Assembly: GCA_004764695.1 (NCBI GenBank)
Contig: SMSO01000031.1
Location: 7,187,261 to 7,251,260, forward strand
Source of the DNA: Schizochytrium sp. TIO01
Lineage: Eukaryota; Sar; Bigyra; Thraustochytrida; Thraustochytriidae
Length of the DNA: 64,000 nucleotides
Direction of reading: 5' to 3'
Each line of letters opens with the position of its first letter. Position 1 is the stretch's first letter. This document shows, one piece after another, positions 47,397-60,516 of the stretch. Under the pieces are notes generated by a model that saw only the letters and a list, made by a program, of their open reading frames with translations, did not search any database and was not told where the DNA came from. A program made the position numbers and the translations under genes.

Positions 47397-48850
47397 TGTT
47401 CTGATTCATCTATCAGTTACGAAATCTTTGCAGACTCGAGAATCCAATTCCTGCGCTCCAGAAGACTCTCCAACCAAACCACCATCCATCACAAAGGCAT
47501 CGCCGCCATCCTCATTTCATTACACTACGCTCCGCTCAACGGCAACAAACTCAAACAAAAAGATATTAGGCATATATATATATCCACGAGGCCCTTTATT
47601 CCCGCATTCGTGGTCTCGCGCAGACAGACAGACTCGCAGACAGACTCACTCGCAGACAGACTCGCAGGCAGGCAGGCTCTCGCGTCGCGGCGCCTTGCTT
47701 TTCTGCTCCCTCCGCTGAGCGTGGCGGCCAGGAAGCCGGCGTTTGGACTCCTGAAGGCGGCGGCAGACAGGCCTGGATGGACTCCGTCGCGGGTGCAGAG
47801 CGGCGACGTCGTCGCTGCGCGTTGCTTTGGAACGCGGCCGAGCGCCGCCAATTGGAACGCGCCGCCTTCTTCACAGCGAAGCCGGAAGAACAGAACAGAA
47901 CAGAACAGAACAGGGCTCGAAGGTGGAACGGCCAGCCGCTACGGGCGAGCGGAGAGAACGCGTAAGGAACGCATGGCGTCACAGCGTGTTGGATACCAAA
48001 ACGAGCGGCGTCCATAGTTGCTGGGAAGTAGGCTGAGGGCTAGAGGGTCGCACGGGAGGTCATGTTCCGTTCTGTTCTTAAAGCGGGTACTTGGGTGAAT
48101 GACAGAGGAGAGAGATTCCGGGTCTAGGTACACATCCCACAGTATGTTTTAGGAGCTCAGTAGAGGGGCATGTGGGACACGCTGTGGGCCATATCTTCCA
48201 AGAGCGGAAAAGAGGAGCTGAAATGAGTGGTTCCACGAAGGAAAAGAAGTGAAAGAACGAGAGAAGGAATCTGTTCTGTCTGGTCGCCGCCACGATACGA
48301 TGGATTGCGAATTTGCGACGGTATTTCAGGCGCTTCGCTCTTCTGCCGCGAAGACTACTATTTGGGGCTTCGACTTGCTTCGCTGATTTTCCTTTTTCGG
48401 GTGTTCTTGAGCTTGTTCGGCATCTCTGACAGTTCAGGCGTGAGAGATAGAGGCTTCTTAAGTCTCGACTTTCTTTCAGGCTCCTCGAGCTTCTTCGAAC
48501 TTTCCTTCGCACTAACCAACTAACCCCTGGTCTGGATTCGTTGCACCACAGGGACCTATGTCCTCTTTCGTTCCAAAGTAAAGAAGATAAAATTAATTTC
48601 TTTCTTTTACTTTCTCCCTCAAAAAAGGTTTTTCGTTCTCTTTTCTTGTCGCTGACTTAGCGAGCGAGCTGTCTCATGGGATGGTGCCTGACTTCGAAAG
48701 GGACAAAGAGTATTATTCGTATTACTTCTTATCTTGACAGCGCATTAGCTCCAACCCACAAATTCTATGTTGATCCATGTTCTGCAAAAACAATCCGTAT
48801 TTAATCAAATCTCTTCCATCATGATGTCGATTTTTCAAAATAATAAAAAC

Positions 48851-48851
<1 letters not shown>

Positions 48852-48886
<35 letters not shown>

Positions 48887-48950
48887 AAAAAAGGTAACAA
48901 TTTTTTTTAAATAATTGTTTTAAATAAAATAAAATAGAAAATATATATTT

Positions 48951-48982
<32 letters not shown>
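48852..48982. repeat. T28/A28 inverted repeat (32-bp arms) in an AT-rich tract
   Basis: A run of 28 T (48852-48879) followed by AAAT pairs exactly with ATTT followed by 28 A (48951-48982). The 67-bp spacer is itself A/T-only apart from a few bases. Equal run lengths on the two sides are striking. Confidence 0.95.
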
Positions 48983-48985
<3 letters not shown>

Positions 48986-49846
48986 TCAGTTGGCCCAACT
49001 TTTACAATTTTCCACAGAGAGCGTAGAAAGAGCAAAAGATCTCGTTGGCTTCGGTTTTCTCTTTCGAGGAGATCCGCAGTTCAAGCTTGATTGCGCGTGG
49101 TCCGTGTCATCCGTACCAAAGCCATTTCCCGACCCTCAGAAGAGCTCCTTTCGACGAGTCAAGCAGCCAGCGACTTAGTTCCTTTGATTGTTCGATTATT
49201 TGATGATTCAAGATATTATTTGACTGTTTGACTGTTGGATTGATTGATGGATTGTAAAACTGCGCTCACCTGCTGGTGCCTGGCCGATCCAGAGCGAGGC
49301 AAGTCGCTCTGCGAGTGCTCCTTCCCTCTCTCTGTACGTACTTGGCTATATTTCGATCCCTCCTTCGCGCATCCTCGCGAACAACTTGAAACGACTGATA
49401 CCTTCGTTCCCCAAATTCGCGAACCTATATCCCAGAAACGGGCCGACCCTGAGAAGGCTGCGAGCGCGCAAATAACACGCCTCGTCTCGATCCCAAACCT
49501 TGAGTGCGTTTTACAATCGAAGAGCTCTTGGGCAGAACAGAAGCGAAGAGAAGCGAAGAGAAGAGAAGAGAAGAGAAGAAGAGGGACCAACTAATCGATC
49601 GTCGCGGAGATACAAATCAGAGCACACTCCACTCCACTCAGCTCTGTCTTAGTCTGTCTTAGTCTCTCTTCGTGCACGCGTTCGAAAGGCCAGCTAGGAG
49701 GTCCCTAGGGCCCGCTAGCGAGGCGGGCTGCAGCATTATTCTGATGATGATGGCACACAGAACGATCGCAGTGGATCATTCGTTGCCGCTCGCGTGGGCT
49801 GTTATGTTAATCTACACGGCGGCCCTCTGCCCTCGAGCACGCACAG

Positions 49847-49890
49847 GAATAGAATAGAATAGAATAGAATAGAATAGAATAGAATAGAAT
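49847..49890. repeat. (GAATA)n short tandem repeat
   Basis: About eight to nine perfect copies of a pentanucleotide; noncoding. Confidence 0.95.
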
Positions 49891-52359
49891 TGAAGAAGTT
49901 GGATTCGAAGAAGATCGATCGTTGATCGCGCTAGACATCGTTGGGCAGATCCGCTTTTCGAAAACGCGCTCCCAAAGGCGTTGCGACATGTCCACTAATG
50001 TGCAGGTACAATGATAAATAACTGACTGAGATGGGCGAGGGAAGAAGAATCGTTCTCGATCGATGGAGAGAGAGAGACATACATACCATGAAAGAAAGAA
50101 GCTTCCAGCTCGCGCAGGGTTCTTGGGAGAATACCGGGGCGCGGAGGGTGCCGCCTCACGGCCAAAGGGGGTGACCAATCGCGAGTCAGTCAAGCACTCG
50201 CTGCTGATCATACTCGAAGACGGGCGTGGACTCTCTTGATGATGTCCGCAATCTTTTCTGCAATCTGGCGCATCGGAACCCGTGCAAAGGTGCGACTATT
50301 TTCGCAACTCTAGAGCTAGCTATGGCTGGCTAGTTGGTTGACTAGGAGGCCTCTCCTATGTGTTTTGGGTAGGGGAACGTAGGACCCCGTCGCACACCCT
50401 CGTGTCGTTACAAAACTAAATTGCGCAGAATCGATGCACTTTCAAGATGATAGCGATCCCGAACTGCAAAACTGCAAGGAAAGAGTACTCCAAGTCCTGT
50501 TCATGCACATCGGCGTCCTTGATTGTGGGCACAGCCACATGCGTGGTTGCTTGGTTTATGCCCTCTATATTCTAGCGAGATCAGGGACAGCCTGTTTGAG
50601 AGTTGGAGATTCAACGATACCTTCTAGCGTGCCCGTAATCATTCCAAAGGACGCGGAGTCATTTGTCATTTCCCTCCCTAGAACTAACTACTCAGTAGGT
50701 ATCTAGACATTATGACCTCCTTCAAACGATCCTCCGTATGGGGTTCTGATCATGTAAGTTGATTTAGTTCAGGCCGTGATCTAAGTTCGTAAGATTTGCA
50801 CGGGCGAAATCCCGGCCCGCCGCGATCCCGATATCGATATCCCTAATCTTCTTGCAGTGAAGTTCCTGGCGTCGATAGTTTTCCACAAAGGTCATGAAAG
50901 CAAGCAGTTATTTTGACTTGGGCTTGTCGTGAACGAGTCCTAGTTTCGTGCTACAACCAGCCCTTCCATGAATTATACCTGAGCTCTCTTCAAGTAAGGC
51001 TCTGCTATCTTCAACGCTACGCTGGTCTCTTCTCCTTAACTGGGTGCACCTTAAGTTGCGTTCTCTTCAAGTTGCCCGTTCTTGCGCCCCGCTCTCCTCG
51101 CTTAGCGGGGCGGTAGTGCCTCTTAACAGCTGCGTTCTCTCGCCTCCTCCAAGTTCCTTCCCTCGCTGCTCTCCTCGCGCATCTTCACTCTTGTAAGTAG
51201 GAACGGCAAGGTGAATGGAATGGCTGGCTGCCTCCTCCGGGTTGGGGAAACTGGCCACGAGGTCGCCGAGAATTTCGTCAGAGGGTCTGTGAGTTCTGGA
51301 CGTCCTCACTGCTGAAGTTCTCCAGGTTGTTCTTGAGGTCGTTCTCTGCGTAGATGATTGAGTTGCCGCATTTACTACCGTCTCAGGTTTCCACTTCATT
51401 CCTTTTGTAATCGAGCCTCAGTGCTTTTTCCTTTTAGTTTCAACTTTATGATACAACTACATATGTATGTATGGAATACGAATTGCTAACTATGGCTAAT
51501 GAGTTTAATTTATTTTAATTTATTTATAATAATAAAAAGAGAGAGCTCTGCACGTGGTAGGAACTCGATCGAATTGCTCGTTGCACAAAGCCTGAGGTGG
51601 CCGCTCGTTCATTCTGCCCTACGGAGCTGAGTTGGTGGGTGAAGCTCTGAATAATTCCGCTGCTGAGGTTGGCGATGAGTTCCCCCTTGGAGTGGAAAGG
51701 TGGTCAATCGCTGTAGTGCATCAGAATCGCAGGTTTCTACAACTGCTTACTTCTGCTCTTCTACCGTTTCCTCGAGTGGTCCTACCTCCCACTTAGCTGC
51801 TGCTACCTACCTACCGCCTTTTCCTTCCAGCTTTTACTCCGGTGAGAGCTATTCACAAAAACAAGGAGCGCCGCGTAGATACAATTTTGGAGGCGCGAGA
51901 ACTGCAGAGAGTTGACAGTCATTGGGTTCCTCTCCGTCTCCTGAGGGTGGTGGTAGCTGAGGATATCGAGGTCGCAGTCGCAGTCGTTGTACACCGCCTC
52001 CGACCGGTAGACAGAGGTGCCTTGCTTGCTTGTTTGTTTCCTCTGCGGATGAAATAGCAGCACCATCATCAGCAACAGCAACAGCAACAGCAGCAGCAGC
52101 GGCAGACTCGGCGAGGCCCCGGCCTGCACGCAGGTGGTGGCGTTGTTGACGGCGATCGTCGCGAGCGGGCTCCAGACGCGTGAAGCGCCGAATGCATGGA
52201 TGAACGAACGAATTGAAGTGAGAGAGATGGAGGATGGAATCAACACCCTCGCGCTCGATTGACGAGTTCCGAACGCCAAATTCAAGGCCGAGCAACGGCA
52301 CGGCGGGAGCGAGGGAGCACTCGCATCTTGGCCCTCTTTGCCGTAAACTTGTCACAGCC

Positions 52360-52574
52360 GCCGCGTCTCCCTCTCCGCTTGTGTCTTGCTTGCTTGCTTG
52401 CTTGCGTCAAACGTTGGCTTGCTTGCTTGCTTGCGTCAAAGGCTCGTGCACGAGAACCGGGACCCAGCGAGAAGCCTCATGAGATGAGATTGCTCCAATC
52501 CTCCGCTAGCACGCACGCACGCACGCACGCACGCAAGGAAGCAAGCAAGACACAAGCGGAGAGGGAGACGCGGC
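52360..52574. repeat. Perfect 36-bp inverted repeat with 143-nt spacer
   Basis: The left arm 52360-52395 (starting GCCGCGTCTCCCTCTCC) is exactly complementary to 52539-52574. Both arms run into CTTG/CAAG tetranucleotides facing the spacer. The spacer includes a second TTGC array with GTCAAA (to about 52440) and an ACGC array (52510-52534). The unique, non-repetitive core of the arms means this is not merely two complementary microsatellites. Confidence 0.95.
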
Positions 52575-55427
52575 CGGTGTACGAATCCGCAGCAGCCTCC
52601 AGCGCGAGTGTAATGTCTTCATTCCTCCTCCGTGCCCTTTCGTGGCGTGTGCAGAGCGAGCGATGTCTTCTTCGCCATTGAGCGACTCGTGGCAGATCCT
52701 CATGTGCCAAAACTTGGCATCGTCGCACACCTCTTCGCTGTAGCACCCGCTACGCGTAACGCTAAGGGCACCTCACTCCCCGCGTTCCCCGAAATATGCA
52801 TGCAATGCAGAGGACACGAGCCTTTGATGACCTTCCTCCAAGAGCGCTGGGACCGTTAGTCAGCGGGTAGATACTGTTACTGGAGCCCAAAGGAACTCGA
52901 TTCCATGTGCGATGATTCCATATGTGCGAGAGAGGATGAATGATCCTTTCTCGATCGCCGTCATCGTTGGAAAGCGACTGACTGCCTGACAGACTGACTC
53001 ACTTGGCTCGACCAGAGTTGGATTTACTTTCGCGATGGAGAGGACGATGTGCAGTTGGGCTTGATTTGAGGTTGAAGCTCGAGGGCCGCCATGGAACTGG
53101 ATGCCTGCTCTTGTTGGTGGTGGTTCTTACCTTCAGGCAGGCCGGAGTTTAAGAGAGAAGCGTCCTTTATGTTGAGAGAGTCTGGAGGCTCAAGGATATC
53201 ATGAAACAGTTCGAATGTTTGAGTGAACATTCGGAGCGATCACAGAATTGCTTTATTTTTATTTTTATTTTTATTTTTTATTTCTAAAAGAAAATATTAT
53301 AATGTTTTAAAAACTAAAATTAAAACCATGTTTCTAGCTCATTTATTTACCATAATAGCACCTTATATATCAAATTAAAATAGAAATTGTTGCTCAGAAC
53401 TCAGGCCAGTTCTGACAGCATAGACCCACCTAATCTGCCAGAACTACTACTCATGCGCGCACGTAAAGCGTTTCGAATTGAACACTACATACAATACTTC
53501 TAAATCGGCAATTAAAAACACCAAAATCAAGAGGAAAAAAACGGAGAGCTAAGAAAGAATCGAATGGACCCGAGAGACCCCAAAGAACAACCGCCAAAGA
53601 ACAACCGCCAAAGACAAAGACTTAGAGAGAGAGAGAGATGGAAAAAGCATTCCCAGCCAAAGAAACCTTCGCAGTAGGTGAGCAGGTACCACGTAAGCGT
53701 ATCCAAAGCGAGATGGCCTCAGGAGTGCGTGTGTGTGTGTGTCTGTGTGCCTGTGCTTTCTTTCTTCACACGCTCGACTCACGCACTCACTGACTCGAGA
53801 GCTGCTCGTGCTCCAGAAAAACAAACTGAGCGGAACGTGGTGCGCATTCTTTTCTTTCTTCGTATCATCTTCATCTGTCTTTCCTCCCTATCTGAGCTAC
53901 GGCCGGACGGTTGGCCGTCCACTCAGTCACTAAGTCAGTCAGTCACTAAGTCAGTCAGTTAGTCAGTCAATAAGCTCTCTTGAACGAGAACATCAACTTC
54001 AACTTGCTTGAAAACTGCAGTCAGTTGTTCTCAATGTGCATCTATGTATGTATGCATTTATGTATGTATTGTATGTATTGTATGTGTCTGTGTGTGTGTG
54101 TGGAAATGCAGCGGAAATTGAGGGAACCGTGAGAACGGGGCATTGAATGAATGAATGAATATATTGAAGCACCTCGGAACGAGCGATTCCGCGGATAATC
54201 TTGCTCACGGACTTTTTCTCTCACAACATTTCGTGTGATTTATTCACACGAAAAGCAAGCATTCAAGCTTTTATCACTTCGAAAGAAAAGGCGCAGGCCG
54301 TACTGGCGGGCTAGCCAGCCCTACGGGCCTAGCTACCATCGTAGTTTCTGCCATGCAAAAGAGGGAGAACAGTTCTGCTGTTCTGTTCTGCTGAGTGCGT
54401 GCGTGCTTACCCGCCTACGGTGACGTCGTAGTAGGTAGTATGCAGCAGTAGTATCTATCTACCTGGAGGGATCTAGTATCTAGGTACGTGTTACGTATGT
54501 GTATATGTACCTTTCGTTGTAAGCGGGTATCCAGCTAGTGTCAGCGTAGCGAGTGCTACCGTGGAGCGATGTGTCTTTAGCTGGCCTCGTAAAACACGGG
54601 CCAGTCTATCTGTCTCGTGAGGAAAGTAAGTAAGTACCTAAGTTAGGAAGTGGGCCGGCAAGTTTGGGCTCAGGCTGAAGCAGAAGAGGCAGCAGCAGCG
54701 GAGCAATCAGTGGCAATCTTCGAGGATCGCTGCGCATTCGTACGCAGAAACCGATCGATCGGTTCGTCTTCAGAGGAGTTCTACGAAATCCTGCGCCGTT
54801 CTTCGCATGCCTACAACACATCGATAGATAGATACATATTCATGGGCGAGAGGTCCTAGGCGTATCCATAGAGGCACCCTACAATAGCGCGGCAGTACCG
54901 AATTGCGTAGAAAGTGGATATTTGGAAGCTCCAAAAGCAATTCACGACTCGACTTAGTCAGCACAAAAGAAGAAAGAGCGACGAACTTGAACTCGACAGA
55001 ATGAGGGAGAAACAGAGAAAGAAACAGAGAAAGAAAGAAAGAAAGAAAGAAAAGAGAAAATGCTCTGCTCTGCTCTGCTCTTCTCCTCTGAGGGAGGAGA
55101 GGGAAAAAGGGAGTCGAGCTGAGGCAGACTCGTACGTACGCTCTTGCGAGGGAGGGAGAGCTCAAGTTCGCTCAGGAGCTTTGTGACAGCTCGAGGAAAC
55201 TTACTTCTTGCTTGCTTACTTACTTAGTTTGAAGACCAATCCAACATGCATCACCAAACCAAAGAAAGAGGAGTGAGTGAGCATAGTGCAAGAAGAGGAA
55301 GAAGAGCAGGAAAAAGCCCCGCCGATCGAGAGATGTCAATCAGTGGCAGCGTGTACGGGACCGCGTGTACCGCCCGCTCAGTTGGGAGGAGAGAGAGAAA
55401 AGAGGCGAATCGTCGGCTCAAAGATGA

Positions 55428-55508
55428 GTTTGTTTGTTTGTTTGTTTGTTTGTTTGTTTGTTTGTTTGTTTGTTTGTTTGTTTGTTTGTTTGTTTGTTTG
55501 TTTGTTTG
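55428..55508. repeat. (GTTT)n microsatellite, about 20 copies
   Basis: An uninterrupted 81-bp array; noncoding. Adjacent AT-rich AAATA units follow. Confidence 0.97.
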
Positions 55509-56375
55509 AATTATTTGTTTATTTTGAAGTAAATAAATAAATAAATGGATAAATAATAGTGAAATGAAGAGACAACGAAAACTGAAGAGGATGACGACGC
55601 TGTTGAAGAAGAAGAAGAAGGAGTGGCACATGATTCTTTGGACTCCTCGACGGAATGGCTGGCTGCCTGGCTGCCTGGCGGGAGCAGCGGAAGAGAGGGG
55701 AAAAGGCTGCAGCAAAATAGCTGAGGTAGGCTTAAAGCTGAGCCGAAGCTGGCTACTGCGATGCAGACGCACCTCGCTCAGTGGTATTTCGCAAGTTCTG
55801 CGGAAAATAATAAAGTACAATACGAATTACATTGCCCTCTCTCCTTCTCGGCTACCTGCGCTTTAGTATATGTTTTGCTTTGTTTGTGTTTTAATTAAGT
55901 TAAGAGGAGATCGATCTTTTTCCTGCTGCTCTCTCTTTCAGTATTGATTAGCTACGAGAGAGTTTGTTTTTCATTCAATTATAATTTTTTAAAAAGAAAA
56001 AGAAAAAGAACGCAGCGCATTGTTTTAGGGAAAAGGAGGGGGAAAACTTAACAGAAAGAGGTTTAAAAGAAATATAGCGAGTTCGCGCTCTCACTAAATA
56101 TAGCGAGTTCATGCGTGCGATTCTTCTCAGCAGGCCATTTATAGCGAGTTCGCGCGCATACTGATCCGCCCATTTCAAAAGAACGAAAGCAGAAAAGAAA
56201 GCAAAGAGGTCGAGAAGGGGCAGGGAGGGGGCAGTCTCCACGCCCACAAACATACCTACAGAGAAACAAAGAAACCAAGAAACAAAGCAAAATCCATCCA
56301 TCCCACCAACAATCCAGACAACAGACACGAGCGGTAGATAGTCCTTATTAGAAAAGAACAACCAAGAAAGAAACA

Positions 56376-56404
56376 AAGAAAGAAAGAAAGAAAGAAAGAA
56401 AGAA
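56376..56404. repeat. (AAAG)n short tandem repeat
   Basis: About seven copies within a longer A/G-rich tract. Noncoding. Confidence 0.85.
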
Positions 56405-59400
56405 AAAAAGAAAGAAAAGAAAAAAGCGCTCGAAAAGAGGCCGCCTGCCTTCTTCCTGAACCTACTTCAGTGAGGTGGTGAGTAAATGAATAAATAAAAC
56501 AACAAAACAAACAAACAAAACAAACAAACAAAAAATGCATCTCCGCATGGATAAATGTGTTCCTGGAGCCTAGAAGCCAAGGCTTACGCGCTGCTTTCGG
56601 AGGCCCACGACTCTTGGGTGGACCAACCACTGCGCTTAACAATGCCGTCATTCGGCTTCGATGATGCGCAACTAACGACGTCGCAGGCTCCGTGAAGGCG
56701 GCTCAGTCTCCAGGCTTTCTTTCGCAGAGCGCCCGACTTCCTCCGCTTTCTTGCGGAGCCCCCGAACATCGCTTTTCACCCCCGCAGATTCGTCGTCTCG
56801 CTTTCCCTCAAAGCTACGAGCAAAGCTGTAGCTTTCAAGACCCCACAGCGCCTCTCTGCCGTCGCCGTCTGGCGTAGTGCTTCCTGCCTTTGGCTTGCCT
56901 AGCTACTTACTGTTCCTGAGACCACTTATTTCGCTCTTTCTCGCTTTCTAGTTCTTGAGAACAAGTAATTGAATAATTGAATGAATAAAGAGCTAAATAA
57001 AGTTGTTGAAATAAAGTAATCAATAGGCGAAGAATTATCCCCCTGTGACGCACGAAGACCCAAGAAAGCATCGGGAGACGTGCACGTCGCTCCACTGCCT
57101 CCTCTTCAAACCACGCTTAAGCAGCGGTTTCTTCGCCAGCTCCGCCTCAGACCGTGGCTGGCAATCGGTTGAGGGGGCTAGTGAGTTGGCCACATATCCT
57201 GCGTAGAGAAAAAGGCTCGCTGTAAATAATTTCAAGTTTAAGTTTTTCGTTTAAATTCGTTTCAATTGACTAGGACCCAGTAGACAGCACTACCCAACTC
57301 CAGCCAGCTAGCAGGGATTGACTTAGGTATTAAAGGCACGCAGCGTTCTGCGAAGTTCTTGATGAAAGAACGCGACGATGCGCCTCTGGGACATTGACAA
57401 CACGTCTCCTTTCGCGGTTCAGGCCTCAGTGGGACAGGAAGCGGGTTTCCTCTTAGCTGTTGGCTTTGTCTCGGGGTCTCTAATAATGAATAAAAAGAAG
57501 ATGAAAAAGAAGAAGAAGAAGAAGATGGTTTATGTTATGTTATTGCTTTCGTGCAATTTAAGCTGCCGGAGCTCGAATAAAATATTCTTAAAAGAAATAG
57601 CAACGGGAAAATGCTAAGAGAGAGAGAGAAAGTAGTTCACCGTTGGTTTATTTACGTTGCTCTTTTTGTTTTAATATATTTTAGTAATGATATTAATGAA
57701 TTAAGCATGGGCGAAACTAAAAATTCTTTTAAAAAGAAACTAAGACAGGGTACATAATATGTAATCGCAGATGCTACTGAGCAAAAATTATAAAATTCTT
57801 TTGTTTCAAAATGAACTCCGAGGTCTTGAATTGAAATACCTCAAACCAGGTCCGTTATAGCATTCCAAGTGCGAGAGATCTTTACCAACTAGAGCTGTAA
57901 AGGTCGGTCCTGTCCAGAAGGTGTCCTGTACGCGGATGTGCTCGCCTTCTCCCGCATAGGGCCGTTGGCTTGTGCAGTTGTTTGCCTGATAATTCATTCA
58001 TCCAAATATATAACTGTTTCTATTATTTTGGTTTTTTATTTCTTTACTTTTACCATATAAATATATTTATTTGTTTGTTTATTTGTTTGCCAAGTGGCGT
58101 AGGATGCACTTACCGACAATAGAGGGTTTTCTGGGTGGTTGGCTGTTTATTCTATTCATTGCAAAGACTTAGCGCAGCGTAGTGCTAATGTTGGCTCTAC
58201 AGAGGTCCTACCGGGCATCGCCTTCCAGGTTGGTTTCAAAACCTGCGAAGAGGCGAGCGATCGAAGAGAAAGTTAAAAGTTATTTTCTCTTCTGCCAGCG
58301 AAAGAAGCTGGTAAGCACTCTTAAGTCTATTGCTTATGGCTTCAAGAAACTAATCTCCTTTTTCCTTTTCCTTTCTTTTCTTTTTCATTACCTTATTAAG
58401 TTGAATAATGGATGATCAAATCGAAGTAGACTCGTAAAACAGATGTCCAGGCGCCTCCAGCACCCGCGTAGAAATCCCTTTCGGAGAGATCGTCTGCAGA
58501 TTATGGACAGAAACATCGCTGGAGGACCTATATTCGTCCACGCACGTATTGAATTGATCTGATCATCGAGAGAGATCTCCCTGGAATTCGTCCATACTAA
58601 CGTCCTTTTGAGTCATCATGATTTGCTCGAATTTCTTTCTCCTGTTGGGTGTACATAGACCTCGGCCTAAGGCGCGTCTTCTTGGCGGCGGGGTATAAGC
58701 CCCAACTTATTTAAAACAGTAGGGGCGGTCGCCCAGTGGAGCTGTGAGGGGATGTAGCGGGATGAGTCGGATCACCGCGAGACTAAAGAAACGAAGAAGC
58801 GCACTTCGAGAGCAGAAACTGTGGCTTTTGCTTTGAACTGGAGAGCCTTTCGCTGTTTAAGCCGAGCTTAAGTCGCGGCAGTACGTCAGTTTACGCGCGA
58901 AGAGAGGGATATAAGCGGTAGCCTGACGACGCGATAAGCTCAAGAGGGAACGACGGCCGGCATCCTGCAAACAAACAAATATATATATATATATATAAAT
59001 TAAAATTTTAATTAATTAAATTTTTAATGGAGATGTACCATCAATTTAAACAGGAAATAAGTGAACGAATAGTTGAAGAATTGAAGAAATAAATGGTTGC
59101 GGGCTCTTACTATGCTACGAGTCGAGGGAAAGCGGCTTAGAATGATTGATTAGTTGATGGATAAATTGATTGATGGATCGATCCATTAGACGAAAGCCTC
59201 ATTTATCTTTATATGTGATTAGCAGGCAAAACTTTGTCAGGACGAGAGCTGTGTTGCCTTGTGTAGTACCCCAAAAATATAGAAATCTTGTACACTATTT
59301 ATAATACATACTCTCTCTCATACTAAACAATTTTCGTTCAATGAGAATTAGAGTAACGCTTGCAATTGCCAAATGAGGAGAAAATCCGCCTACTGTTCTG

Positions 59401-60489
59401 TATAGCGGGGCCCTAAAGCGGCCCACCTCGCATTACATTCTTGACGGAGATTTGATGAATAATCGCAGAGAATGACAGTCATGACATGAATTAGTCACGC
59501 ATGAAATGAAAAGGAAACGCGTTGCAATGGACTGCGAATCCTAAAAGACGCTGCGGTCCAAATGTCAGAGAATCCAAATGAATGTCAACTGCGACGGAGC
59601 TTTGGCAATAATCCAAAAGTCGCAGATCTAATTGCGCCGCGTCTTGAAATCAAAAAGACCCTTAAGTTTAATAAGAAGGAGGTGCATCGTAATCCGACTG
59701 ACTGGCTCGAGACGAGACAGACTCAAGAATGGATCATGTCGTTGAAATTCTTCACCTCGAGAAAAGGGTCGCCAGGAGCAATCGCTTATTCAGAGGAGAA
59801 GGGAAAGAGCCCGAGATTAGAGATTATGAATTGAAGCTGCCAGCAGCGCTTTGCTTTGGTGAGAAAGGCGACTTAATCTGTCTGCGAAGCACCGATCTTA
59901 GAGCGATTTGAGAGGAATTGCGTATTCCTAAATCTCCCCTCTGACCAAATTTTTGGATCTGCGTACTTTATAGAAAAAGATAACTTTTTTTAATCTTAAA
60001 TTAAATAGTTCTCTCAACCATTTTTTTTTTTTAATTTATAAAAATAATCATAAGAAAAGACAGAAATGTACATTTCAAAACATGCGGACAAATGGCTTTG
60101 AATGTAAACATAGAATTAGCAGCACAATCGAAAGTATTCACTGGTACAGTAGTACGTAGAAGCCAGGAAAAGGGCCAGGAATTGTATCATTCTGAGAGAA
60201 CAGGAGATCGACCTTTTGCTGCGCCTCAGTGATTTCAAGTGAACTGGAGTAGGGCCTCTTCTGCAAAATGCAAACGGAGTGAGAAAACAACCAAAAGGAA
60301 TGAATATGCGGGAATGGATAATTAAGTCAATTGCTTGTAGAAGGGGGGAGCAAACAATACATGAAAACTTTACAAACAAGTTGCCAAAAGGTATTTTGTT
60401 TTGTTTTGTTTTCTTCTCTTCTCGTGAAAACTCTTCGTCTGTTGAACACCATGTTATTAGAGAATTTCCTTGCGTCGAAGAGCTCTTTA

Positions 60490-60516
60490 ATTCATTCATT
60501 CATTCATTCATTCATT
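60490..60516. repeat. (ATTC)n short tandem repeat
   Basis: About six to seven copies; the third ATTC array in the window after 25.3 kb and 47.2 kb. Confidence 0.93.

Noticed and set aside
47085-48017. Plus-strand frame of 310 codons
   Set aside because: The first third is minisatellite read-through and the rest is Arg/Ser-rich translation of repeats.
59562-59834. Plus-strand 90-codon ATG frame in the desert
   Set aside because: The composition is plausible but there is no recognisable motif, no splice signals and no neighbour support; too short to claim.
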